Positions 23,458 to 36,839 of a DNA stretch of 64,000 nt are shown piece by piece. The translations under genes and the position numbers were made by a program. How positions within the stretch are numbered: the first letter of the stretch is position 1; each line of letters begins with the position of its first letter. The stretch is from positions 86,172 through 150,171 of the forward strand of contig NMRA01000070.1 in assembly GCA_002633005.1 (NCBI GenBank), written 5' to 3'. This stretch comes from Phoronis australis. Lineage: Eukaryota > Phoronida > Phoronidae. The notes beneath the pieces were generated by a model that saw only the letters and a program-made list of their open reading frames with translations, was not told where the DNA came from and ran no database searches.

Positions 23458-25955
23458 CTGGAAAAAAGTTGGAAATTGTTTAAAATCCACATGCTGAATG
23501 TCAAAACTAAGAACTAAATAAACTGGCAAAAACCAGTTAATTTTCAAAGCCCACAACAGCGAATCTAAAATCACAGGTTTTTGTAAATGTGGAACATGTA
23601 AAACAATTTAACAAATGATCAAGGCATTAATCGGAGTCCACATTAGGATTACAGTACTAACAACTTTACACCACTAAGTCAGTTAAATGTCTAAGGCGCT
23701 TAAAGACTCTGGATGCCCACTGAATACCCATAAATGGCTAACCATACTAGGGCGCCATCTACTGGCAAAATCAAGAAAATGATCACAATGGAACTACTGA
23801 TAAAAACTCTGTTACATGCAGCAAGTTCCTGCAGATTTCATAGAGGGGGAAAACCACATGCTTCCCATGATTTGAGCTTAACCATGTGCAATCAGACTTG
23901 GTGGGAGATAAGTCAGATTTGATTGTCTTCCTTGTAGTGTCAGCTTCACATGACACAATCTTTTATCTCCCTCTCACATCCTGTTCAAACAAGCAGCAGA
24001 TGGGGATAAAGGATTACATAATCTAATTCTCAGGGGTGAGCATAAACAAGGATAACCATTTATCACAAGTGAGCATCTAAACTGACAAGAGAAAGTATTT
24101 AAAATAAACAAACACAAAGTCTCAAAAATAGCAAGCGATCATTGTTCCCAATTCCAGAAAAGCACGTCAGTCTTTATAACAGTAGAATAGAGTGAAAATA
24201 AATCAAGACATAAAAAGACAGAATGAATCAACAGTTGGGGTAGTAGATACAGACATTCAATAGGTTTTATCTTAGTATTTTAAAAGAACTCTCCAGGTAA
24301 GAGCTAAGTTCTTTTTAGATCTGGTCTTTTTAAAAGATAAAAGCAGACACTTAGCAACAAACTTCCCATGCACCAGAAAAACTGCTCGAGCACCCAGACA
24401 TGGTTTTTCACCGTCTTTACCCTCAGTGGTCATACCACCAGCTGTGCAGGCTGCAATTAGGAGCTAAAGCAACCAACCACAAAGCCAGGGTGTGGGAACA
24501 TGATTCAGTTAATAAAAAATCAAAACATCCAAAAAGTGATGCCCAAGGTAAACCCTGATCACCCCTTTAAATGGACTTGTCTCAAATTAGTGACAACACA
24601 CCAAACACCAGTGATAAAGTTATGTAACATAAACTATTTCAATCTGAGAACACAAACAGTTCTATTAAATTAGCTGGCAGTTTCCCCCAGGCCAAACAAA
24701 GTAGTTGGTTTAACACTTCTTTTCCTTTCCAGGCAGACACAGCAGGAGAATAACCATCCAATGGGATGGGATTTTGTTAAGCAGTAGGGTAATGAAACTG
24801 TTGCACTCCCACTGTGTGTGACTGTCTAGAGTGGTACTATTGAAGAATCTGACTGCAGCTGTTTATGGCCTTAACTCCACTGCATCCTTTATGACCCCAA
24901 GGCACCTAGCCTTTTGTTTGTTACTGCACCCTAATCCATTGTGTTTTAGGTAACTCAAAAGAAGTGTATGGTAGATAAAGGGGGAATCTTGCAGGCTTTT
25001 CAGCACCACCTACTGTCTGGAGAGACTACTAAACAAGACAAAGATATAATGAGTACATATTTTTTTAACCATCATGCTGTCAAACTGCCACAGTGGTGTA
25101 GTTGGATACTCAAACAATTATTACAAAACTAATCAACACATTCCGCTACCAGTCCTCATAGGGAATCATTCTCAAATGTGCCACATCATAAATGTCGCTT
25201 TCCTATTAGGGGACATCGGTTTACCGAAGCTTCGCCGAAACTTCACTTACCTTTCCAACTAGACAGCGATATCAAAGTTATCGCTAATATACCAGACGAC
25301 ATAGTTCATTCGTACTCTCAAAAACGAATATTGAGTAGTGTGTTCGAAGCTAACTGAAAATTGCTTTCCTGCCATTTGCAGTGTTTATGAAAATGATCAG
25401 TGTCGTTCTTCATCAGATATGCTTTCTTTTATTTATTTACGAGTGTCTATTGAGACGGAAAACGTCAGCTACGCCACAATAACAATAACAAAGAACACGT
25501 TCTGCGAGTCTCACGTGATCGTATAATGTTGGCGTAATATCTATGTCGGGGAAGGTGAGAGATACCTACCAAGAAAGCACTCATTACTACTTTAAAATTT
25601 TTAAAATATATATATATATATACTGTGCATTCAAATTCAACTACGTGGTTGCAGTTGATAGGTGGACAAACTAAAGAATTTTGGATACAAGTAATTGCTA
25701 AAATTGAACTTTCTCCATTTTTCAAAGGTTCCTGTTGTTGTCAAGGCCCACAATTTCTGAATACACCGTCTGACAGTAGCTAAGTTACATAACTTAAAAA
25801 TAATAAAATATTTATATGATCTTATCAATATTTTATGAACAAATGAACAAAATAAATTTTCAATTGTCTGCCATATTGTCTTCTTAATTAACGAAATATT
25901 ATGATATAACTTAGCCACATATATTTGCATGGATCACTGTCATCACAATTCTCAC
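23458..25955. other. Large ANO10 intron, no gene seen
   Basis: About 2.5 kb between exons 3 and 4. Open frames at 23734, 25074, 25338 and 25465-25930 have no recognisable features. A short (TA)n run lies at 25607-25621. I see no element boundaries. Confidence 0.5.
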
Positions 25956-26090
25956 CTATAGACTCTCCCACATGTACTTGTTTAGTGGCTCCTGGAACAT
26001 TGCTGTCCGACTGCAGCGCCCTCATGTTGTCTAAAATATGCATTAAGCACCTTTCCTTCTCTGACATCAGCAACATGGTGGCCAGATCAT
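25956..26090 (-). CDS. ANO10: ANO10 exon 3: cytosolic N-terminal domain
   Basis: A 135-bp exon (2 bases + 44 codons + 1) with acceptor gtctgtttctcag and donor TATAG/gtgaga. The translation (D)DLATMLLMSEKERCLMHIL, then DNMRALQSDSNVPGATKQV and HVGESI, aligns with human [20 protein letters not shown] and so on to LYPGKSL. Sequence identity is modest, but length, phase and flanking exons agree. Confidence 0.88.
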
Positions 26091-26598
26091 CTGAGAAACA
26101 GACATTAAAACCGAATTGGCTACACAAGGAATTGATCAGTTGAAGATTTTTACAGTTACTACACTTAAATGTTATCATTGTCCACATGGAGATTAATGGA
26201 GATATGGGCACATGACTTATGAGTTGCATTTACAAATTACATTCCCACACTAAATGCAAGAAACCTAATCTGTCGGAAATAACTTCAGGGGCATTACTTT
26301 CCATCTAAGAGTTTCACACCCGGGCATGTCTTTATGAATAGACTTGACTTGCTGCTAGGCTGGGGAATTCCTAGACCACACTGGGTAATGCACCTCGCCT
26401 AGCCTAGTCTTGGTGAAGCAAGATCTATAAACGCTATTCCCATGTCTAATCCAACTTGTCAAAAACCAAACACGTGCATGGCACATATTTTGCTAATTTT
26501 TGATACTATCTGTCAACACCAATTAAGTGAGGACTGTACACTTCACTGAAGAACTTAAGCAAATAAAATTAGAGTGCACTTCCAAACTTTTTACTTAC

Positions 26599-26734
26599 CA
26601 GATCCCTTAAAATTCCCAACATCTTCAAGCACAATTTCCCTGAGTGACCCATCTTTGTAAGTTTTCTTTAACTCCATTACTTCAGCAGACTGTAGCAGAC
26701 GATGATTGTCTGCCCCCAGAAAAACTGTAAACAT
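26599..26734 (-). CDS. ANO10: ANO10 exon 2: cytosolic N-terminal domain
   Basis: A 136-bp exon (45 codons + 1 base) with acceptor tttgctgttgtag and donor GATCTG/gtaagt. The translation MFTVFLGADNHRLLQSAEVM then ELKKTYKDGSLREI and VLEDVGNFKGS matches human [20 protein letters not shown] and so on to RQNFKGF. It joins in phase to both neighbours. Confidence 0.9.
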
Positions 26735-27179
26735 CTACAACAGCAAAAAGAAATTCAAGAAATTCAATGACAATATATAACTGGAATACTCCTGTGCAAC
26801 ATTTAGCAGAGTGCAGCTGGTTAAGTGCTCTTCAAAACTCAAACATGAAATTTCAGAGTGACTATGAAGTCACTTCCTACCAAATCAACATCAGTCGACC
26901 ATAAACACGATACTGAGCATTACACCAAACTCAAGATTTGAATATTTGCATCTCCTAAATCCCTAATAGAATCTCGCTGAAATTAAGCAAAAGTGCTCCT
27001 GTGAAACGTAATGATAGATGTCGAGGACATTTAGACATACTCGACTACCACTGTGCCCCCTAGTGGCAATTTAAGCATTTTACATTTGCCTGTGTATCTT
27101 ACTTAAATGTAGTATTTAGAAATTCGTTAACGAGGTTCCTTTCTTTTGTGTAAAATAAGTGAACAACTACCAAAACTTC

Positions 27180-27312
27180 AATGTTGACACAGTTTCTGAG
27201 AATGCCGTATAAAAACAAGTTGACACAGATCAACTTGTGCCTTTCAACTAATGCTGTGTCAACTCGTGCCAAGTCAACTCGTGCTGTGTCAACTCGTTCC
27301 GCATCAAGAGTT
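27180..27312. repeat. Short GTCAACTCGTGC repeats in ANO10 intron 1
   Basis: 'tgctgtgtcaactcgtgcc', 'aagtcaactcgtgctgtgtc' and 'aactcgttccgcatc' follow one another, with 'gttgacacagatcaacttgtgcc' in weaker form before them. It is a small degenerate tandem array of about 18-20 bp period. Confidence 0.5.
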
Positions 27313-27634
27313 ACCCTGTAGAAGCAACAAATGATTTGTACATTTCAGTCCACAGCAAGACTTTGGAAATTAATGTATAGGCTTTAGGGAACATGCAGTG
27401 GTCTATCAAACAAAACAAAAATCCATGCTGTCTGAAAAATACCTACCAGTAGGCAGTTTTCAAGGGGGCCGGATGACCCCAATGAACATGACCACAAAAA
27501 GTGCCATTTTTATGTCTTATTCGGACATTTTCCTCCAAAAATTGGTTTTTACCCATTTACAAAATCCTAAATTCACTAACGCTCAGGTATCAAGGTACTG
27601 ACAACAGCCATATTCAAATTAAAGTAATCTTTAC

Positions 27635-27808
27635 CTGATCTTGATCAATATGAGTCTTCACCTTCAGCTCGGCTCCACCAGCTCTGTGCTGTAGTTTAAG
27701 TCTGTCCACCACCCAGTTTCTGGTTTCCTCTGGCGTATCTTTGGAGAACTCCAGAACACAAAGCGCCTCGAAAGGCTCACTACTCACGTTAGTCATGGCC
27801 TTGGATGT
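27635..27808 (-). CDS. ANO10: ANO10 exon with the start codon (ATG at 27796)
   Basis: The exon starts at 27808 after the acceptor atgttatag, carries 12 bases of 5' UTR, and the ATG follows in the context GGCCATGACT. Fifty-four codons end at GATCAG/gtaaag. The translation MTNVSSEPFEALCVLEFSKD then TPEETRNWVVDRLKLQHRAG and so on matches human [20 protein letters not shown] then EWLKNRI. A splice acceptor just upstream means at least one untranslated first exon lies at higher coordinates; it was not identified. Ten exons from here to 18357 make 627 codons against about 660 in human. Confidence 0.93.
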
Positions 27809-28835
27809 CTATAACATAAAATAGCGTAGTTTAAGGCAGAATATAATTTTTGTCAATAATTCAAGGTGCAGACAGAATATTTGAGGACAGGGGTGATTAC
27901 CAACACATTTCTTGACAAGTTATCTCCTTCTGAACATGCACGGCAGTTGAGTATACATTGGGTATGCCCCAGCGCTGGGTTATCATAACTATACAGGATC
28001 CTGATGACGTCTAATGAAAAGACGAAACGTTGAATTGACAATGAACCTTTTTATTTTTGCGTCGATCGTCCGGTTTTTAATATACAGGAATATCATAAAT
28101 TATCTGATTTTCAATGTGTACCTTGTGAATCTCCCAGTAATTGTTGAATCTTTACATCTCATTGTCATGAGTTATTAGTCCTGATGAGCCCATCCCAGAT
28201 ATCAAAAAAATATTTTGAAAATTCCACTGGGAATTCTATTCTTGAACAATTCGTAATTGCAAAGCTGACCAAAACGTGCAGACAGAGTTATTTTTGCTAC
28301 AGTGTGGCCCTGTGGTTGGGTGCAGATGTTCTAGAAGTTATTAAATTCATAAATCTTTGTCTACTATGGTGCTTCCTCCCGTTTACGACAAGCTGTTACT
28401 TCAGGTTCCGAAACAGCGGGAAGATCAGTCACGTAATGAGCTACAGGCTTGAAATGTTATGCGTACCTAACTTATAGTCTTCTAGTAAGCAACTTCTCTC
28501 ATTTTTACTACTATGGTGCTAGACAAATGTACCGAGATACATAAAACAAAAGTGACATACTTTGCGCACTGACACATGCTGGAATATTTCAAGCACAGGG
28601 TCGAGACACTTGAGAGGCCGATGTGAAAATTTTGAAGATTTTTTATTTTGCGATAATATGAAACTTTTGAAAAATTCCACTATTTTAGTGCTTTCTCACT
28701 AAGCACATGAAAGGTTAAAATACTTTTTTCTCACAATTTTAAACCTTTTGCCACCTGAAATGATATTTTCACTTTCACCCGATCCCTCAACTTATTCTGA
28801 ATATTTTAAGGTAATTATGCAGGACCCTAGAAAAT

Positions 28836-29055
28836 TACAAATTTGGATATAGCTTAGGTACATTACAATTTGGATATAGCTTAGGTACATTACAATTTGG
28901 ATATAGCTTAGGTACATTACAATTTGGATATAGCTTAGGTACATTACAATTTGGATATAGCTTAGGTACATTACAATTTGGATATAGCTTAGGTACATTA
29001 CGATTTGGATATAGCTTCGGTACATTACAATTTGGATATAGCTTCGGTACATTAC
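28836..29055. repeat. 27-bp minisatellite, about 8 units
   Basis: Eight nearly identical units of 27 bp (ACAATTTGGATATAGCTTAG then GTACATT); the last three carry small changes (gatttgg, cttcgg). Since 27 is a multiple of three, the minus strand reads as a nine-residue repeat (MYLSYIQIV). Nothing else supports translation. Confidence 0.97.
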
Positions 29056-29159
29056 ATCTCAGAAATTGGATTCATAAAGCTTTTAGATATGTTTTCTGCA
29101 CTTTTAGGAATTACTATCAAAAATACGACATTTGTGATTTTGATGAACAAAAATCAGAA

Positions 29160-29412
29160 GTTGCATAAAATGAAAAAGAAATGATTGTCTAGAAAATTGT
29201 AACAACTTTTTTGAGATTTCATCTTGAACACTGGTACCAAATAAAATTTGGCAATGTTAATGATTCAATGTTTGCTACTTTTCTTTTTTGCAAAAATTTA
29301 CTGAAAAGATATGGTCACATCACACATGACCCAATCATTAACAGATTGGTAAATGAGTCAAAAATTAATTTTCTACAGGGTTTCTTTCAGAAAACATATA
29401 CTTTTACCAAGT
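29160..29412 (+). repeat. Dispersed repeat, copy 1 (second copy at 40186)
   Basis: It shares order and wording with 40186-40435: 'aaagaaatg', 'tagaaaa.tgtaac', 'aataaaatttg', 'ctttt..cttttttgc', 'aactggtaaa' and 'ttcagaaaatatata'. The copies are diverged and lack clear ends. Confidence 0.55.
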
Positions 29413-30539
29413 AAAAATCTACAGTTTTGTACTTACAGTCAAGTATTTGGCTGAATATGCAGACTAGTCCATTAACATACATGTACATGACCTTAATACA
29501 AATTTTCAGCTCTCGTCGTCACTAACATCCTACCCCCGGGCAGTTTTTGCTTCAGTTCATGAAATCAAGCTACAAATTACCCCTATTGAGTTTCACGGTG
29601 TATCAACTTTGATGGGCATAATTTTTAATAAATTGTAAGATATCGCAAACCTTTCTGTCTGGTCAGCACGCAACCTGTGGTCACATCACACGACCTAATA
29701 TTTAAATATTTACGCATATTGTAAGATATAAAACTACACACAATGAATATTATCATTCTAGATTACCTTCAAGTAATTTCCATAGATAGAAGTATTATAA
29801 GTTTAGCCTAATCATTCCAATAAAAATGGGACCTCTTTCCATTTTAGTGTTTAACGATTTCATGACGATTTTCATGGATCCCGAGAAGCTGAAATGAATC
29901 CCAAGAATTCCAGAACTTGTGTCAACAGGATCCCAATTATTCATAAAGCAATTTTGTCATAGCATAAGCATGGATCGTCAAAAGAGCGCAATACAAAAAC
30001 TGGAGTTAACTTATCTCTAAAATTATCATATGCATATAATCCACCATGACCAAAATCACTCAAGGACAGGTGTTCCACGCTAAGCTCAGAGTAATCCATA
30101 AGCAAACATGGCATTTCAGTGGTATCTTATAGTTGTTGGATCAAATGGGGAAAACCGGTGTTGCCATCGGTTTTTAATATGATCACGCTTTTTATCTAAG
30201 ATCCTATTGTGTCGTCGCATTAGCGATATCTTCATGGCAATAAAATACAGGCTGAAACAACAGAAACTGGTAATTTTCTAATGTGTTTTGGCATCTCAAA
30301 TTGAATTTCTTGCAACAAGTTGAAGAATCCTTCTTTCGCGCAAGAAATACAAAAAATTGGCTAAAACGCTGCAATGGGTTTTTATTTCTTGACAACAGTT
30401 TTGAGCTGATTCGTGTTTACATGAATGCATTCAGTCAGCATGGTAGATAATTGACGTTTGCATCCTAATCTCTTGGAGGTAAGACTGAGCCTGATGATGA
30501 ACAAAAGAAAGATTGATATCAGGTCTCCGAAAACCCCGT

Positions 30540-30617
30540 GTGGTATAGAATACAGGCTAAGCCAGAATTAGTTGAAATGTGGTATAGAATACAGGCTAAG
30601 CCAGAATTAGTTGAAAT
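30540..30617. repeat. Exact 39-bp tandem duplication
   Basis: The 39 bases at 30540-30578, starting GTGGTATAGAATACAGGCTA, are repeated without change at 30579-30617. This is a recent local duplication or an assembly artefact. Confidence 0.9.
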
Positions 30618-33014
30618 GTTCCCATGCATTTGTTGCACCATCAACTATCAGTTGAAGTTGCCATATTTGTAAAATACATAACATGACAATTAAAAAAGTT
30701 GTCACAAATGTTCTTTATTTCTTCGGTTTTGTTTCAGTTATATAAACAACAAAAATCACACCTTGCACATCTGTAGAAGAATCCCAAAACAAGATCACCT
30801 TCGTGAATATCAACTGCGAGTAGATTTTTTCCTTTAAAGTCGTTACGCACCCGCGCAGTGGAATGAGTATCCCGATTGTCTGGTCGGCCAGTTGGGATAC
30901 AGTCAGCGTTTCTGTTATCAGTTTGACAGTGGCAGACTAATGTTTACATAGTAGTCCAGCTCTCTTATTGTCTGCTTACATCTGATAAGCTTACTTACTG
31001 GTAATACTATTTGCAAAGGACTTTCAACAAATGTCATAAAGTAGATGTGTTTTATATGAAATACTTTCACCAAAAAACTTCGAATGGAGAAAAACAGTTG
31101 ACTTTCTGAGAAATTAGACTTAACTTTCACCTGTCGATTCCTTTGTGTGACTGTAAGCTCTGCCAGCTTAACCACAGTATGGCCCTATGATCCTACATTA
31201 CGGTATCGAGATAGTGAAAATTTCTTGATTTTTACACTCCAAAAGATTGGCATATAATATAAAGACTGCTTTTAACTGATTAGTTAAAGCTAGTAATGAA
31301 TCTGCGCAAATTGGGGGGATAACAGGTCCAATTTATCAGAGTCCCTACAGTCCCAGCCTTAGATTGCATCATGGCCCTGCGCAAGCGCCACATTACCTGT
31401 ACTTTAATCACAACCTTCTTTTGTTTGGTGATTATAAAACAAAAAACTGCTGTGAAATTTGAATTGGGAGGGGACATGTCATCAGCTATGCTAAGTTTTG
31501 GATGTACTGCTATGTGGGGCCCTTGAATTATCTAACCTTTGAATATGTAACCACATTTTGCTAAGGTCACCAAATCTCTAATACATCTTGACCCTGTAAG
31601 TGTATGGCAAGCATCTACCAGATGACAAACACACACTCCACAGTTCACAACACAAGTCAATGAAATATGGAGCATTAAAAATATTCCAAAACAAAATATT
31701 GTTTTCACAACTTTAGAATCAATTTAGTTTTGAGTTTTCACCTGTAACAATATGATAAAATCTGCACTTGCCAATGACAAACACATAAAACATTCAGGTA
31801 AATTTATTAATTTATTTTGATATATCATTTCACTGAATAAACATTTTACAAAAATCTCACAATTCACCCCATGCTCTAAAACACCATGTCTGGATGACTG
31901 TTCCCAGTTGTCTCCCCTGAGCTACTCAAGGCGGCCAGGTATTGTAATGACAATAGCCAGTGATATCAACCTCCATATTTGATCAACCCGGCCAGGTGTG
32001 AAACCACTGTCTGCAGGTTCCTGCTGATTTTACTAAGGGTAGGTTTCTTTGAGAACAAGTTCACAGCTGGTGTTGTTCACAGGCTGAGAGGGGATTATAT
32101 CAAGGCAGGATAGTCAGTAACCCACCTGTCAATAAAGGTGAGATGCTATTCAGGTGTCACACCTAGTAGACATTCCAGGTATGAAAGTAGGTCATGGACA
32201 GAGAAGTTTTATAACTGATATAGTAAAATGCGATAAATCACATTATCTTGGGTATTATCAATCAGCATTGACTCTCGGAACATTTGGTAAGTTGTGATCT
32301 AAGCCTCAACTTGAAGCGGATTCATTTGATGCTCAACTTTTGCCATAAAAGGAAGAAACAGACAAAATACGTCTTAGTTTCAAATGACCTAGTTTTCTGC
32401 AGTGGATGTGGTTCTTGGGCTTCATCATGTAGGAGATGGTTCAAATAATTTTTGGTCGTGAGAATTTTCTTAAAACGCACATGTATACGTTTGCCTTTCA
32501 TCAGAAAAACAACTTTTCATTTAGACCATTTGCACATCGATATTCTGGGCTTGAAAAGACTTGCTTGAGACCAAACTTCAAGTGGACTTCCGCAGTGTAT
32601 CATTTTATTTGCTGACTATGATCTCCACCAAAGAGCAATCAGTTGTTAGCAAGGCCAAAAGTCACCTCTCAACTGAGTAAGGAATAGATTGAGGCCCATT
32701 ATAAAGTGGTCAGAGGTCACAATGAAGTTTGATTCTTGGAAGGAAAGTGGGTAAACTTACAGCCGCTTTCAAGTTAAAAAATCATACAGGAATATATTAA
32801 TAAGCACCTAGGCACATTAGACTGAGGGTTAGGGGTGGAGGGGCCAATTGCCCTCTCAGACCTGGGCAAGAAACATTATGGAGATTCAGACGAAATCAGA
32901 AAAATGTCGGCAGTACAGCACGATGATATTAGGGAAGTAGCATTGGGACTTGAAATACTTGAAACAAATTATTCATGGGGAGGGATTGGTGGCACCTGGG
33001 ATGGAGAGAAAAGG

Positions 33015-33103
33015 GTCAAGTTGGGGTAGGGAGAGGTGTCAAGTTGGCGTAGGGAGAGGGGTCAAGTTGGCGTAGGGAGAGGGGTCAAGTTGGGGTAGGG
33101 AAG
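33015..33103. repeat. 24-bp GT/AG-rich minisatellite, about 4 units
   Basis: Units of GTCAAGTTGGCGTAGGGAGA then GGGG, with one cgt/ggt variant, repeat about four times in a purine-rich strand. Confidence 0.85.
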
Positions 33104-35983
33104 GTGGTGCGACAGGGAGATGGCTGAACTGTAGTGACCGAGGCGAGTGAAATGTACATATGCCTGTTTATAGGTTTATAAAACAAATTTAAATGTGATG
33201 TCACCAGTCAGAAATTCAACAAATCGGCTTCGTGAAGTGGTTTGTTGATATAGTTCGCTGTGTACAATGAATTGGCTCTCCTGCCGCCAGGAAACTTTTA
33301 ATGTTGTGTTTTATATCTACAAACTAGCTGAAGTCACACACTTAAAGCACAGCAAATTGGACTGCATCCTTTTGCAAACTAAAGCAGAATGACAGCAAAC
33401 TACGATGACGTCTCAAATTTCTCATTCCATGACTCTTACATTCTTGGTCACCAAAACATCCCCGATCTCCCAAAGTCATAGGTTACTCTTCATATTTGGA
33501 GAAAAGCATGAGGACTTAACCCCCACAAGACAATAGATTGGACAAACAACACCAGAGTGGTAATAGAAGAGTGGACTGCACAGCGCTGGCTCGGAAAGAC
33601 GCAATTGCACTGGCTGATTTTAAAATCTTGGCGATTTTTGGTTTCGTTCGTCACGGCAAAAAGGAAACTTCCCATTTTCACTAAAGGACAGTCGGATATT
33701 TGAAGGTAATTGTTTGGTGGACTTACTGCAGTTGGTGAAAGGATGCTGGCCCACTGTAGCTGTGCTTTAGTAGAGTTTACTGTTGTTTTGGACCTAACAA
33801 TCAAACCTGTGTATAATTTGAGGATTTCGCCTATGGCAATGTTGTCATGTTTCAGATGTTTTGTGGGATGGTAACATCACTTATAACTTGTGGACGTGTA
33901 CCTAGTTTATAATTTGCGTTTTGGTTATTGAGAATTTTAACTTCGGTGTGATCATGAGGCATGTGCCTGTAGCATTATCACTCAACGGATTCGCTTATTT
34001 ATGTGATCATTCAATGTATTTCGAGGCTCACATTCAATCTTTTATTCGTGTGTGATGGGATCTTAATTATGCTCATACCAAGAAGCCGCAATAACCGCGT
34101 TATTTCAATTCTAGTGCACACGAGTAATAAGCGCTGTTTTTCCCTCACATTGCCACCTGTGATGTCACGAAATATTTACGTGATGACAACTGCTGTACAA
34201 CAAAAAACAACACCAGTGCCATAGACGAAATCCTCGGAATTGTGGAGTACTGATCAACTAACTTTACTCAACAGTTTCCATCTTTTCTTTGTCCAACCGC
34301 CTCACTTGCTTATAATTAAAAAGGTGCTGTGTTTCCTGTCTGAATACCAATGCGGATCTGTTTTGGCAAATTACCTTCCGAAACCATTCTCAGGCACCAC
34401 TGCAGAATTACTTCATTTTACATTCTAAAGAAACGGGGAATATAAAAGATACCCTTTGTGCTTACTTTCACTTAAAAATTTCATAGAAAATTTTTATCTC
34501 AACCTAGTTCAGTCAAAATTTTAGCCCAAATAAAGCTCATTCAACACAAATTAAAAAATTTCAAATTCAACTGAATTTAAAAGATTTTTTTAGCTAAATT
34601 TTTATTGTTAGCGTTGCACTACCTCGTGAGTGACAGGTGAGTCATGCAATATGGGTACTCACTCAACTGCTGAGATATGTAATGAAGTTTCCGTGGAAAC
34701 TCCAACCACTTTTTAAAATACATTTTAAAAATTCATAATAAATGAGGCAATCAATCACATTTGTTTTAGGCTAGAACAGAAGCACTTTAAAATTAGCGCA
34801 TGAGTGAGCAAACACAAACACGGCTGAAAGTTCTGAAATATTTACATTTTAGTCGGTGTCACCTTTCAACTGACAAAATTCATCGTTTGTTCAAAAATTG
34901 TGAATGTAAAGGAAAGAGATCTTCAACATTCTTGTTTAGAATTTCACCTGACAACACCTGCAGTTTTGCATATAACACCTTAGTAAAACGAAATCAGCAA
35001 CAAATCAACATCAACAACTGGCAAATCTGGCAAAAGAAATGCAACCAGTGAATACAATTGTCCAATGCCTGGTAATGATCTGAACCCAAAAATGCCAACT
35101 CGCCATAGGTCAAGCACGCACATGAGACAAAAAAATTGTACGGTATGATTTTTAAAGCTGCGTTTCTTCCTGCTTTGCTCCCCACAAACAAAAAATCGAA
35201 TTTGGACCTTTACACAAAAGGTCATCAAAAGAACTCAATAACTGAAATTTGAAAATGGCGTCACAGGTCATGCGACACAACTATGACCATTTCGCCTGAA
35301 TACACAACAGATCATGCAGCTGTTGCTTGGCTCTTAGGAAATTCGAAATATGTAATGACAGCTAAACAGGGCGAAATGTAGCATTAAATTCATTATGTAG
35401 GATCCCTGCTCAAAGAAAATAAGTTTTCCATAAATCACTCATTCAAGCAACCCAAACAACATGAAAATTCAGAAGTATTTTCTAGTTGATCACAAAATGC
35501 CTCCTCAAAATGCATAGAACAGAGAGTAAAATAGAGTTTTCACAAAAAAAATTTGCCGATTTCCAATGAATATATTTTCACTTGTTTGCAGTACAGAATT
35601 TTATGTTTGTAAAATTGATCAACAAAACTAAATATTGAGGAAAAATTGTCTTCATCATTACATGTTTTGAACAGAACAGTTACAACTTCCTTAACATTTG
35701 ACCGTTTTCACAATGATCAGCCATTGAAAAACGGAAAATTTCCGATTTTGGCAAATCTGTTGGTGTGTGGATTATGCCTATTGTAACCTATTTGTTTCTG
35801 TGTACATACTTTATGAGTATCTTCTATACAGTCAAGGAAAATTCTCAGTTTCTTTGTACAAATAACACCATCGCACTAAACCATGGCACAAAACTGATAC
35901 TGATACAAATAGTTTCAGCTAGCTCATACTGAATAATTCTAACAATTGGTGCGAAGAACCACAGTGTGAGTCAATAAAATTGT

Positions 35984-36305
35984 TACAGTAAAAATTGTCC
36001 AGTTTGGAACAATGGAAAAAGGCTCAAACTCATAGTTTGTACCAAATTTAAGAAATTCTAAATACAGAGCATCCCAACTTTAAAAGCACTGGCAGCAATT
36101 TTTACTGTTCTTATAATGCTCAGCGTTGCACTTGATGAACTTCTAAATTTGTTTTCAGCAAAAACACACAGGTACTCAATTTGCAAGTTATGATACATGC
36201 AACAACTGCCCGTGTCCCAAATTTCAGAATCAGGAAATTCAATTTCGGCTTGAATTTTGGCATCCCAAATTTTAGAGACTGTCAAACTGGAGATTTGTGA
36301 CTGTA
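35984..36305. mobile_element. Tc1/mariner-type MITE, copy B (TA-flanked)
   Basis: The left end is TACAGTAAAAATTGTCCAGT; the right end is its imperfect inverse, ...AACTGGAGATTTGTGACTGTA. The element is about 322 bp without coding capacity. It is the same family as 6930-7238 and 38063-38346. Confidence 0.7.
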
Positions 36306-36410
36306 CAAATAAATTCTACCCACAAACCAACAACTTGTCTAATAATCACCATTCCAACATAGAACACCTGCTGGGTTGATTTCACATTCAGCACACTTAT
36401 CATCTGCTTT

Positions 36411-36839
36411 CTATAGTGCCCTCCACACACATGCTTGACCCTAGAACAAGTTACTCCTGGAAGGAGTTGTCACAAGGTCTGAGTGTTGTCTGGACGCTAT
36501 TTAAAGTAGCGCAACTTACCCCACTTGTGACAAATTCCTCCACATTATCGAGGTGGGCTAACTTACACTAGGGTAACTTGCGCCACTTGTAATCGCTGTG
36601 CAACTGCAAAATTGGCATAAGGCGGAAGTGATTATCAGCTGCGGTTATACATACAGACAGGTTTTCGGTTGCCCGCCATGTTGGCATTAGGTTCCATTGT
36701 CACACACAGATGGACATCGTCCGCCTTACCCCACTTATCAGATGTGTGTGTGTATGTACGTGGACACTCCACTTAAATGTGGGGTAAGTTGCACTAGTGC
36801 AAGTTGTTCTAGGGTAGGCTGTGTGTGGATGGGACTTAG
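36411..36839. mobile_element. Foldback/MITE element with about 40-bp imperfect inverted ends
   Basis: The left end (…CCCTCCACACACATGCTTGA then CCCTAGAACAAGTT) pairs with the right end (…AACTTGTTCTAGG, then GTAGGCTGTGTGTGGATGGG). Further in, 'gcaacttaccccac' pairs with 'gtggggtaagttgc'. The total is about 429 bp with no open frame of note. A target-site duplication is not obvious. Confidence 0.7.

Larger units (their letters stand above)
27809..35983. other. Region 5' of ANO10; repeats only
   Basis: The ANO10 promoter and untranslated first exon should lie here or further on, but no clear CpG-rich patch or TATA element stands out. Besides the repeats listed separately, there is a long AT-rich stretch (34400-35800). 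A block at 31870-32200 contains two similar phrases ('aaggcggccaggta' and 'acccggccaggtg') that may be an old element. No open frame here looks like a gene. Confidence 0.4.

Noticed and set aside
28792-29052. 86-codon repetitive protein on the minus strand
   Set aside because: It arises only from a 27-bp tandem repeat; no start context, splice site or family resemblance.
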